Assembly (NCBI GenBank): GCA_964384585.1
Contig: CAYLME010000216.1
Location: 1-5,285 of the forward strand
Length of the DNA: 5,285 nucleotides
DNA from: DASTYK01 sp964384585
Lineage (GTDB): Bacteria; Gemmatimonadota; Gemmatimonadetes; Longimicrobiales; RSA9
Direction: 5' to 3'
Each line of letters begins with the position of its first letter. Position 1 is the first letter of the stretch. The notes beneath the pieces were generated by a model. That model did not search any database and was not told the origin of the DNA. It saw only the letters and a list, made by a program, of their open reading frames with translations. Made by a program: the position numbers and the translations under genes. Below, piece by piece: positions 1 through 4,934 of this stretch.

Positions 1-734
1 ACAGGCGCGGCATGACGCACGACGGCACGAACCCGACGCTGCTCTACGCGTACGGCGGCTTCGAGGTCTCGATGACGCCCGGTTATTCGGCACTGAACGG
101 GGCAGCCTGGCTGGAACGCGGCGGCGTCTACGTCGTGGCGAACATCCGCGGCGGCGGCGAGTTCGGACCCGCGTGGCATCGTGCAGGACTGAAGGAGAAC
201 CGGCAGCGCATCTACGACGACTTCATCGCCGTGGCCGAGGCACTCATCGACCACGGCGTCACGAGCCCGGAGCACCTCGGCATCATGGGCGGCAGCAACG
301 GCGGCCTGCTCGTCGGCGTCGCATTCACGCAGCGGCCCGAGCTCTTCGACGCCGTCGTCGTGCAGGTACCGCTCCTCGACATGCGCCGCTACAACCAGCT
401 CCTCGCCGGCGCGTCATGGATGGCGGAGTACGGCAATCCGGATATTGCCGAGGAGTGGGCCTACATCTCCCGCTACTCGCCATACCAGAACCTGAAGGAA
501 GGCGTCGATTATCCGCGCGTCTTCTTCACCACGACGACGCGCGATGACCGCGTGCATCCCGGCCACGCGCGCAAGATGGCGGCAAAGATGGAAGCGATGG
601 GGTATCCGTTCCATTACTTCGAGCAGACCGAAGGCGGACACGGGAGCGGCGTTACGACCGAGCAACGCGCACAGATGTACGCCCTGACGTACGCATACCT
701 CTGGGAGCAGCTCGCAAAGGAACCGGCGACCTGA
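1..734 (+). CDS. Prolyl oligopeptidase family (S9) serine peptidase, C-terminal part, 5' truncated by window edge
   Basis: This is the catalytic alpha/beta-hydrolase half of an S9 peptidase, an enzyme class that cleaves short peptides after proline or related residues. The frame is open from base 3, so the gene starts before the window and the ATG at 12 is almost certainly internal. Seen in order: DGTNPTLLYAYGGF, the typical strand leading into the hydrolase core; NIRGGGEFG; the nucleophile elbow GGSNGG with Ser at 294-296; DDRVHPGHARKM with the acidic triad member near 543-548; and EGGHG with the triad His at 639-641. All three catalytic residues are therefore present. The beta-propeller domain that restricts substrate size in this family would lie upstream and is not visible. 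The gene ends at TGA 732-734, inside a perfect inverted repeat, and faces the osmC-like gene tail to tail. The family is secure; cellular location and exact substrate (prolyl oligopeptidase versus oligopeptidase B-like) cannot be told from this half. Confidence 0.95.
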   Translation, partial: RRGMTHDGTNPTLLYAYGGFEVSMTPGYSALNGAAWLERGGVYVVANIRGGGEFGPAWHRAGLKENRQRIYDDFIAVAEALIDHGVTSPEHLGIMGGSNGGLLVGVAFTQRPELFDAVVVQVPLLDMRRYNQLLAGASWMAEYGNPDIAEEWAYISRYSPYQNLKEGVDYPRVFFTTTTRDDRVHPGHARKMAAKMEAMGYPFHYFEQTEGGHGSGVTTEQRAQMYALTYAYLWEQLAKEPAT

Positions 735-745
735 GTGGTCGCCGG
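723..745. terminator. Perfect hairpin over the peptidase stop codon, putative bidirectional terminator
   Basis: CCGGCGACC (723-731) and GGTCGCCGG (737-745) are a perfect 9-bp inverted repeat around the 5-base loop TGAGT, which contains the peptidase TGA. It lies between two convergent genes, 21 bases past the osmC-like stop on the minus strand. There is no proper T-tract on the plus side. On the minus side the stem is followed by a modestly T-rich stretch (TTCCTTTG), so it fits an intrinsic terminator for the osmC-like transcript better than one for the peptidase. The structure is seen directly; the terminator role is inferred from placement. Confidence 0.55.
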
Positions 746-766
746 CTCGAATGAAGTGCGCTCGCG

Positions 767-1195
767 TCAGGTCGCGTCGTCCGGGGACACCGTCACGGCA
801 ATCTCGGGCGAGTGCGTAAGCGTCGCGTGAGCAGGACAGCTCACGGCCACACGCTCGATCAGCGGCAGCATCTCGGCCGGCACGCCTGACGGCAGGCGGA
901 CCGCCACGTCGTAGCGCACGATCCGCTTCGGGCGGTCTTCCGACGGCGTCGCCGTCAGCTCCACCCGCAGGCCGTCGGTCGCCAGCGAGCGCACCGAGAG
1001 GAACTGGTGCACGTACAGCGCGATGCAGGTGCCCAGCGCTGCACCCAGCAGCTCCAGCGGCATCGCCGCGCTGTCGGCGCCGCGGCCGTACTCCGGCTGA
1101 TCCGTGACCACCTGGTGGCCGCGGACCTCCGCCACGAACCGCATCCCCCCGTCATGCCGCGCCGTCAGCACGGGACTGACCGCCGTCTTGCTCAT
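767..1195 (-). CDS. OsmC/YhfA-family protein (thiol-based peroxide-stress family)
   Basis: The product is a 142-residue cytoplasmic protein, the usual length for OsmC-like proteins. Family members (Ohr, OsmC, YhfA) are dimers, and the better-studied ones reduce organic hydroperoxides with two conserved cysteines. Both are visible: Cys57 in LGTCIALYVHQFL, at the start of the long central helix, and Cys120 in VAVSCPAHATLTHSPEI. The MPLELLGAALGTC segment resembles the YhfA-like subgroup (P-x-E-L-L-x-x-x-x-x-C) more than classical Ohr, so peroxidase activity is plausible but not certain. The start is supported by AGGAG at 1201-1205, five bases before the ATG (minus strand). A near-consensus sigma70 promoter lies just upstream. 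It is divergent from the tolC-adaptor-RND operon with a gap of about 218 bases, so the two may share control. There is no signal peptide. Confidence 0.93.
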   Translation of the reverse strand: MSKTAVSPVLTARHDGGMRFVAEVRGHQVVTDQPEYGRGADSAAMPLELLGAALGTCIALYVHQFLSVRSLATDGLRVELTATPSEDRPKRIVRYDVAVRLPSGVPAEMLPLIERVAVSCPAHATLTHSPEIAVTVSPDDAT

Positions 1196-1229
1196 GTCCT
1201 CTCCTGTGTTTCCCGGGCTCTTGCGTCCC

Positions 1230-1258
1230 AGTATATTATCGTATAGTTATATAGTCAA
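1230..1258 (-). promoter_or_regulatory. Near-consensus sigma70 promoter for the osmC-like gene, in an AT-rich island
   Basis: Reading the minus strand, TTGACT (1258-1253) is followed after exactly 17 bases by TATACT (1235-1230). Each hexamer differs from the consensus TTGACA/TATAAT by one base. The predicted transcript start is near 1223, giving a short leader of about 28 bases containing AGGAG before the ATG at 1195. The core sits in the only clearly AT-rich stretch of this GC-rich window. On the plus strand the same stretch carries TATAGT twice, 8 bases apart (1242-1247 and 1250-1255), and a related TATATT at 1232-1237. These could be plus-strand -10 elements for the efflux operon, although no convincing -35 was found, or operator half-sites. 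No known operator was recognised. Confidence 0.65.
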
Positions 1259-1306
1259 TGAGGCCGGCGGGGCCGGACAACCGGACCGGGGCCAAGCCGA
1301 ACGCCA

Positions 1307-1341
1307 CCTGCAATGGCGCAGGTAATGCCGCCGTTTGCAGG
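1307..1341 (+). promoter_or_regulatory. Stem-loop in the leader of the efflux operon
   Basis: CCTGCAA (1307-1313) pairs with TTGCAGG (1335-1341). The stem continues through a T-G wobble and GGCG (1315-1318) pairing with CGCC (1329-1332), leaving a 10-base loop and one bulged T at 1334. A second, mutually exclusive hairpin uses ACCTGC (1306-1311) and GCAGGT (1318-1323) around a 6-base loop. No T-tract follows. Both structures are visible in the sequence; any role, such as attenuation, operator or mRNA stability, is inference. In GC-rich DNA such pairings also arise by chance. The rest of the leader (1261-1377) is GC-rich with repeated CCGG words and no gene that I can support. Confidence 0.35.
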
Positions 1342-1387
1342 GCCCCTTCTGAATAGAGGAACAGCGCCAGCTGAGCCATGGGGAAAC

Positions 1388-1417
1388 ATGGAAAAACACG
1401 TCAGGAGAATACCGTGA
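1388..1417 (+). other. Possible 9-codon leader ORF overlapping the tolC-like start
   Basis: ATG at 1388 opens a nine-residue reading frame (MEKHVRRIP) that ends at TGA 1415-1417, overlapping the GTG start at 1414 in a GTGA arrangement. The tolC-like ribosome binding site (1403-1407) lies inside it, so translating the leader could affect access to the start. There is no clear ribosome binding site of its own, only purine-rich GGGGAAA just upstream. A frame this short is easily fortuitous, so this is listed as a possibility only. Confidence 0.15.
1403..1407 (+). promoter_or_regulatory. Ribosome binding site that fixes the tolC-like start at GTG 1414
   Basis: AGGAG at 1403-1407 is six bases before GTG 1414. 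The in-frame ATG at 1378, which would add 12 residues, has no comparable site at a suitable distance. Starting at 1414 also places the two arginines directly before the hydrophobic signal-peptide core, as expected. Confidence 0.8.
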
Positions 1418-2781
1418 GGCGAAGTGCCCTACTCGCAGCCGTACTGCTGATGCTGCTGCCGGGCGCGAACGCACAGGCGCAGGGTCCGCTCACACTCGAC
1501 GAGGCCATGCGACGCGCGGACGACGGTGCATACCTGAACCGCATTGCGAGCGGAGAAGCGCGCGAGCAGGCGGGGCAGGGGAACCGCGCGCTGCAGGGCA
1601 TCCTGCCCACGTTGCGGGTCGAGTCCGGGTTTCAGCGCACGACGGATCCGATCGGAGCTTTCGGTACGAAGCTGCGTCAGCGTTCGATCGCGCAGCAGGA
1701 TTTCGATCCGGCGCTCCTGAACGATCCCGCTGCGATCAGCAACTGGACGGGCGGGCTCGTACTGGAGCAGCCGATCCTGAACGCGGACGCATGGCTCGGC
1801 AGGCGTGCGGCGCAACATGCGACGCAGGCACGAGAAGCCGCGGCGGAGTGGACGTCGGTCACGACGCGCGTCGATGTCGTGCGCGCGTATTACGGCGCCG
1901 TGCTGGCGGCCGAGCAGGTCGCAATGCTGAGCGCAGCGCTCGAAGCTGCGCGCGCGCACGTCCGCCAGGCGGAATCGATGGTCGAGCAGGGCCTGGTCAC
2001 CCGCTCGGATGCGTTGCTCGCGCAGGTCCGTGCGGGCGAGGTGGAAGCGGCGCTGATCGAAGCATCGGGAGACGCCGGTCTGGCGAAGCGCCAGCTCGCG
2101 ACGCTGCTGGGCTCGCCGCGCGACACGTCCTTCGCGCTGCCTGTCGTGCTTCCGTCCGATGCGCGCGTCCTCACGCTGGGCGCGACCGTGGCGCACGCTT
2201 CGTCGGAGGCGGGTGAGGAACGTTTCGATGTGCAGGCGGCCGCGGCGGGCCACGCCGCGGCACGCGCCGACGTAAAGCGTGCGCAGTCGCTCTGGCTGCC
2301 GCGGGTGAATGGCATGGCCCGCTACGACTGGAACTCCCCTGACAGGCCGTACGATGGCGACGAGAACTGGAGCGTGGGCGTCGTCGCGTCGTGGACGCCC
2401 TTCGCGGGCGCGTCCCAGCTCGCGCAAGTGCAGGCATCCCGTGGCCGCGAGCAGGTCGCGCGCGCGCAGGCGGAAGCTGCGCGAGCGCAGGCCGCACTCG
2501 ATGTTGCGCAGCGCGCCAACGCGTGGGACGTGTCGCTCGAGCGCATGCGTATCGCGAGCGAAGCCGTAACGCAGAGCGTGGAAGCGCACCGCATCGTCGC
2601 GCGCAAGTACGAGGGCGGGCTCGCTGCCGTGGTCGAGCTGCTCGGTGCGCAGGCCGCGGAAACGGAGGCGCATCTGCGCCACACGCATGCCCGCTACGAG
2701 GCGATCGTTCGCGCCGCGGAGCTGCTCCAGTCACTCGGACTCGATCCGGCACTCCTGGCCCGCTGGGCACTGGAATCCTGA
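1414..2781 (+). CDS. TolC-family outer-membrane efflux channel protein
   Basis: The product is the outer-membrane/periplasmic tunnel of a tripartite efflux system: a trimer that accepts substrate from the inner-membrane pump through the adaptor. From the GTG start it has 455 residues, a normal length for the OEP family. Residues 1-22 form a clear Sec signal peptide (MRRSALLAAVLLMLLPG then ANAQA, with cleavage likely after Ala20 or Ala22). There is no lipobox, so it is TolC-like rather than an OprM-type lipoprotein. Two OEP repeats follow, at roughly residues 25-220 and 265-450. The first contains AYYGAVLAAEQ near 157 and the long coiled helix with VEQGLVTRSDALLAQVRA from 190. The second contains the Ala/Gln-rich helix REQVARAQAEAARAQ and the closing ARKYEGGLAAVVELLGAQ motif. 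The stop at 2779-2781 is 8 bases before the adaptor gene and its GAGGA site, indicating one operon. A 12-residue longer version from ATG 1378 is possible but less likely. Confidence 0.93.
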   Translation: MRRSALLAAVLLMLLPGANAQAQGPLTLDEAMRRADDGAYLNRIASGEAREQAGQGNRALQGILPTLRVESGFQRTTDPIGAFGTKLRQRSIAQQDFDPALLNDPAAISNWTGGLVLEQPILNADAWLGRRAAQHATQAREAAAEWTSVTTRVDVVRAYYGAVLAAEQVAMLSAALEAARAHVRQAESMVEQGLVTRSDALLAQVRAGEVEAALIEASGDAGLAKRQLATLLGSPRDTSFALPVVLPSDARVLTLGATVAHASSEAGEERFDVQAAAAGHAAARADVKRAQSLWLPRVNGMARYDWNSPDRPYDGDENWSVGVVASWTPFAGASQLAQVQASRGREQVARAQAEAARAQAALDVAQRANAWDVSLERMRIASEAVTQSVEAHRIVARKYEGGLAAVVELLGAQAAETEAHLRHTHARYEAIVRAAELLQSLGLDPALLARWALES

Positions 2782-2789
2782 GGAACACG

Positions 2790-3869
2790 ATGAAGACGAT
2801 TATGAGAACAGGGGCGGTGCTCGCCGCGGCGCTTGCGATGGTGCTGACGGCGTGCGGCGACGATCACGCGGAACCGCAGGTGCAGACCGTCGCAGCTGCT
2901 CCGGACGGCGCTGACTTCACGGTGAACGCCGCACAGCGCACGCGGTACCTGCACGCCGCCGGTGTGGTACGGCCGATCGCGGACGCGACGCTCAGCACCA
3001 AGTTGATGGGCAGCGTGTCCGAGGTGATGGTGCAGGAAGGCGACGTCGTGCGTCGGGGTCAGCCGCTGTTGCGCATCGATGCTCGCGATCTCGGCGCACA
3101 GCGTCAGCAGGTGGAGGCCGCGCAGGCGGAAGCCGCCGCCGTTCTCGCCGAAGCAGAACTGCACGTCAAGCGCATGCGCGCGCTCTACGCCGATGATGCC
3201 GCGCCGCGTGCACAGCTCGATGCAGCAGAGACGGGCTACACGCGTGCGATGGCCGGCGTCGCGGCTGCCCGGGCGTCGGCAGCGGAACTCGCAGCGGTCA
3301 CGTCGTATGCGCTGCTGCGCGCGCCCTTCGACGGGATCGTCGTTCGGCGAATGGTCGATCCGGGCAGCTTTGCGGCGCCCGGTGCGCCGCTCGTGACCGT
3401 ACAGGACCCGCACCGGCTGCGGGTGTCGGTCAGTGCCTCGCCGGAAGCCGTGCGCCAGGTGCAGGTCGGCTCGCCGTTGACCGCCGTCATCGAGGGAACG
3501 GCCGTCACTGCAGTGGTCGAAGGGGTGGTACCGGGCTCCGCAGGGCTGTTCACCGTCAATGCGATCGTCGAGAACCGCGGCGCGTCGCTGCCCGCGACGG
3601 GCGCCGCCGAGCTCGCGTTGCCACAGGGCACGCACACGTCGTTCGTCGTTCCCCGGCGTGCGATCCGGCAGCAGGGTGATCTGACCGGTGTCCACCTGCG
3701 GCGCGACGACAGCGTGCTGACCCGCTGGGTGCGGCTCGGCCCGGTGGCCGGCGACTCGGTCGAGGTGCTCGGTGGCCTGCAGGACGGCGACGTCATCATC
3801 GTTCCGACGGTTGCCGGATCGACATCGACTGCGGGTGCAGACGCGCCCACCGCCGCAACCGTGAGGTAG
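2790..3869 (+). CDS. RND efflux periplasmic adaptor (HlyD/AcrA-type membrane-fusion lipoprotein)
   Basis: This 359-residue protein would bridge an RND pump and the TolC-type channel. It starts with a lipoprotein signal ending in the lipobox LTAC, with Cys22 as the lipidation site; the residue after it is Gly. Domains in order: first half of the lipoyl/biotinyl-like domain (GSVSEVMVQEGDVVRRGQPLL, 74-94); an Ala/Glu-rich alpha-helical hairpin (about 98-172) that would dock on the channel; second lipoyl half (LRAPFDGIVVRRMVDPGSF, 176-194), whose LRAPFDG is a strong family signature; beta-barrel (about 210-285); and the membrane-proximal domain with VVPRRAI and GLQDGDVIIVP (about 286-340). A Thr/Ala/Ser-rich tail ends the protein. 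ATG 2790 has GAGGA five bases upstream, overlapping the tolC-like stop. The frame is open far upstream within tolC, but that extension is antisense-like noise. It sits 3 bases before the RND gene. The gene is intact, although its pump partner is not. Confidence 0.95.
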   Translation: MKTIMRTGAVLAAALAMVLTACGDDHAEPQVQTVAAAPDGADFTVNAAQRTRYLHAAGVVRPIADATLSTKLMGSVSEVMVQEGDVVRRGQPLLRIDARDLGAQRQQVEAAQAEAAAVLAEAELHVKRMRALYADDAAPRAQLDAAETGYTRAMAGVAAARASAAELAAVTSYALLRAPFDGIVVRRMVDPGSFAAPGAPLVTVQDPHRLRVSVSASPEAVRQVQVGSPLTAVIEGTAVTAVVEGVVPGSAGLFTVNAIVENRGASLPATGAAELALPQGTHTSFVVPRRAIRQQGDLTGVHLRRDDSVLTRWVRLGPVAGDSVEVLGGLQDGDVIIVPTVAGSTSTAGADAPTAATVR

Positions 3870-3872
3870 GGC

Positions 3873-4934
3873 ATGGGCATCGCCGGAAGAGTCGCGCAGG
3901 CATTCCTGCGCTCGAAACTCACACCACTGGTGACGCTCGCGTCCCTCGGGGTCGGCGCTGTCGCCATCATCGGCACGCCGCGTGAGGAGGAGCCGCAGAT
4001 CTCCGTGCCGATGATTGACGTGATCGTCGCCATGCCTGGCGCGACGCCGCGCGAGACGGAGAACCTGCTCGCCCGGCCCATCGAGCAGCGCATGTGGGAG
4101 ATCCCCGGCGTCGAGTACGTCTACGGCATGGCCGGTGACGGCTACTCGATGACGACCGTGCGCTTCAAGGTCGGCGAGAACCAGGAAGAGAGCGTGCTGA
4201 AGGTGCACGCGAAGCTGGCATCCGTGATGGACCAGGCGCCGGCTGGCGCGATGCAGCCGATGGTAAAGCCGCATACCATCGACGACGTCCCGATCCTCAC
4301 GCTCACCCTGTACTCGGATGCGTACGGGTCGAACGAGCTGCGCCAGATCGCATCACACCTGCAGGACGAGATCCGCACGCTGTCGGAGATCGCGCAGACG
4401 GAGGTGGTGGGCGGCAATGCGCTGCGCATCTCGGTCGAGCTCGAACCCGCCCGGCTCGCCGCGCACGGCGTAACGCCAGGCGAAGTGGCCATGGCGCTGC
4501 AGCACCTCATGGGGGTGAACACCGGCGTGGACCTCACGCGCCTCAAGCTGGTGTCCGACGTGGTGGCCGAGATAAGCCGCGCCAAGCCCGCCCGCAACAA
4601 GCCGGTGGTCGGAGACGGGCTGTTCGAGACCGAATCCGGGATAGTGGTGCACATCCTCGGTGGCATGGCCCGCACGGCGCTCGGCTCCAACTACGTCTTC
4701 CCGTTCCCGCCCGAAGCGGTGGGTCAGGGGCCGAACACGGTTGTGTACGGCCGGGGCTCCGGGCGGCACGGTGTGGCGGAGCTGCTCAGGCAGCGCGGGT
4801 ACGCGCCCTCGGAGGATCAGGTCGGTGAGGTCACGGAGGCCATCAAGCAGGCTGGGCTGATGCTGAAGACGGGACTGCCCGCCTCCGTACTGGACGCCAT
4901 AGTGAAGCGGGTCATGGAAGGCGGGGAGGCGTGA
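3873..4934 (+). CDS. Chimeric ORF: RND efflux permease N-terminus fused to an HMGL-like (LeuA/homocitrate synthase-like) C-terminus
   Basis: The frame is open for 353 residues but holds parts of two unrelated proteins. Residues 1 to about 210 are an RND pump start: basic N-terminus, membrane helix at about 14-34 (LTPLVTLASLGVGAVAIIG), then GTPREEEPQI, the MPGATPRETENLLARPIEQ porter motif, EIPGVEYVYGMAGDG, and the second porter subdomain up to ELEPARLAAHGVTPGEVAMALQ. RND permeases normally have about 1000 or more residues and 12 membrane helices, so about four fifths is missing, including the proton-relay helices and funnel domain. From H211 on, the sequence is the tail of an HMGL-like synthase. 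The start is sound: GAGG at 3863-3866, six bases before ATG, and 3 bases after the adaptor stop. If real, the product cannot be a working pump or synthase. It may instead be a deletion scar or an assembly chimera. Both halves are recognised with good confidence; the origin of the join is undecided. Confidence 0.85.
   Translation: MGIAGRVAQAFLRSKLTPLVTLASLGVGAVAIIGTPREEEPQISVPMIDVIVAMPGATPRETENLLARPIEQRMWEIPGVEYVYGMAGDGYSMTTVRFKVGENQEESVLKVHAKLASVMDQAPAGAMQPMVKPHTIDDVPILTLTLYSDAYGSNELRQIASHLQDEIRTLSEIAQTEVVGGNALRISVELEPARLAAHGVTPGEVAMALQHLMGVNTGVDLTRLKLVSDVVAEISRAKPARNKPVVGDGLFETESGIVVHILGGMARTALGSNYVFPFPPEAVGQGPNTVVYGRGSGRHGVAELLRQRGYAPSEDQVGEVTEAIKQAGLMLKTGLPASVLDAIVKRVMEGGEA
4482..4502 (+). 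other. Junction between RND and HMGL-like sequence (shared EVAMALQ-coding stretch)
   Basis: Codons 204-210 read EVAMALQ. In RND pumps, ARLAAHGVTPGEVAMALQ is the normal end of a porter-domain stretch and is usually followed by an AN-containing loop. In LeuA/homocitrate-synthase proteins, a stretch like EEVVMAL leads into a GVNTGID-type segment, which is what follows here (HLMGVNTGVDL). Both parents therefore probably carried nearly the same DNA at this point. That is the pattern left by microhomology-mediated recombination, or by an assembler joining contigs through a shared word of about 20 bases. The exact breakpoint cannot be placed inside the shared stretch. Confidence 0.7.
4503..4934 (+). 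pseudogene. C-terminal remnant of an HMGL-like acyltransferase (2-isopropylmalate / homocitrate synthase-like)
   Basis: This 143-residue segment (residues 211-353 of the fused frame) matches the region after the TIM barrel of Claisen-condensing synthases that join acetyl-CoA to 2-oxo acids. Visible signatures are GVNTGVDLTRL; NKPVVGDGLF followed by ESGI (242-257), equivalent to the NKPVVGENAFAHESGIH region; and GSGRHGVAELLRQRGY (295-310), equivalent to the KHSGRHAVxxxLxxLGY motif of homocitrate-synthase-like enzymes. The catalytic barrel with the metal-binding HxH and the acid/base residues is absent. The usual His pair around ESGI is not kept: the sequence reads FETESGIVVH, which suggests a divergent subgroup of unknown substrate. 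Its stop overlaps the start of the cyclase gene by 4 bases, so these two were natural partners. Three of its five Ile codons are ATA, unlike the RND part. Confidence 0.75.

Noticed and set aside
1221..1247. Possible plus-strand promoter TTGCGT with TATAGT for the efflux operon
   Set aside because: The spacer is only 15 bases and the -35 match is poor. The same bases are better explained as the minus-strand osmC-like promoter.
1261..1300. Repeated CCGG/CCGGA words in the leader
   Set aside because: Low-complexity GC-rich sequence with no regular period or long inverted arms. Not a CRISPR array or a defined repeat.
1429..2688. Long open frame on the minus strand opposite the tolC-like gene
   Set aside because: Its product is an Arg/His/Cys-rich sequence with no recognisable motif. 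It is fully antisense to a clear TolC-family gene and is typical of shadow frames in high-GC DNA.
2391..2789. Upstream in-frame extension of the adaptor protein into the tolC-like gene
   Set aside because: The ATG at 2790 has a ribosome binding site and opens a perfect lipoprotein signal peptide. The extension would bury that signal and overlaps tolC out of frame.
2464..3133. Identical 14-base word (GCGCAGGCGGAAGC) in both the tolC-like gene (2464-2477) and the adaptor gene (3120-3133)
   Set aside because: Both encode Ala/Gln/Glu-rich coiled-coil helix (AQAEAA) with the same codon preference. Coincidence of composition explains it; it is not a mobile or regulatory repeat.
2694..4274. Very long minus-strand open frame opposite the adaptor and RND genes
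   Set aside because: It is Arg/His-rich with no domain signature and spans the antisense of two genes with strong family matches, so it is a GC-driven shadow.
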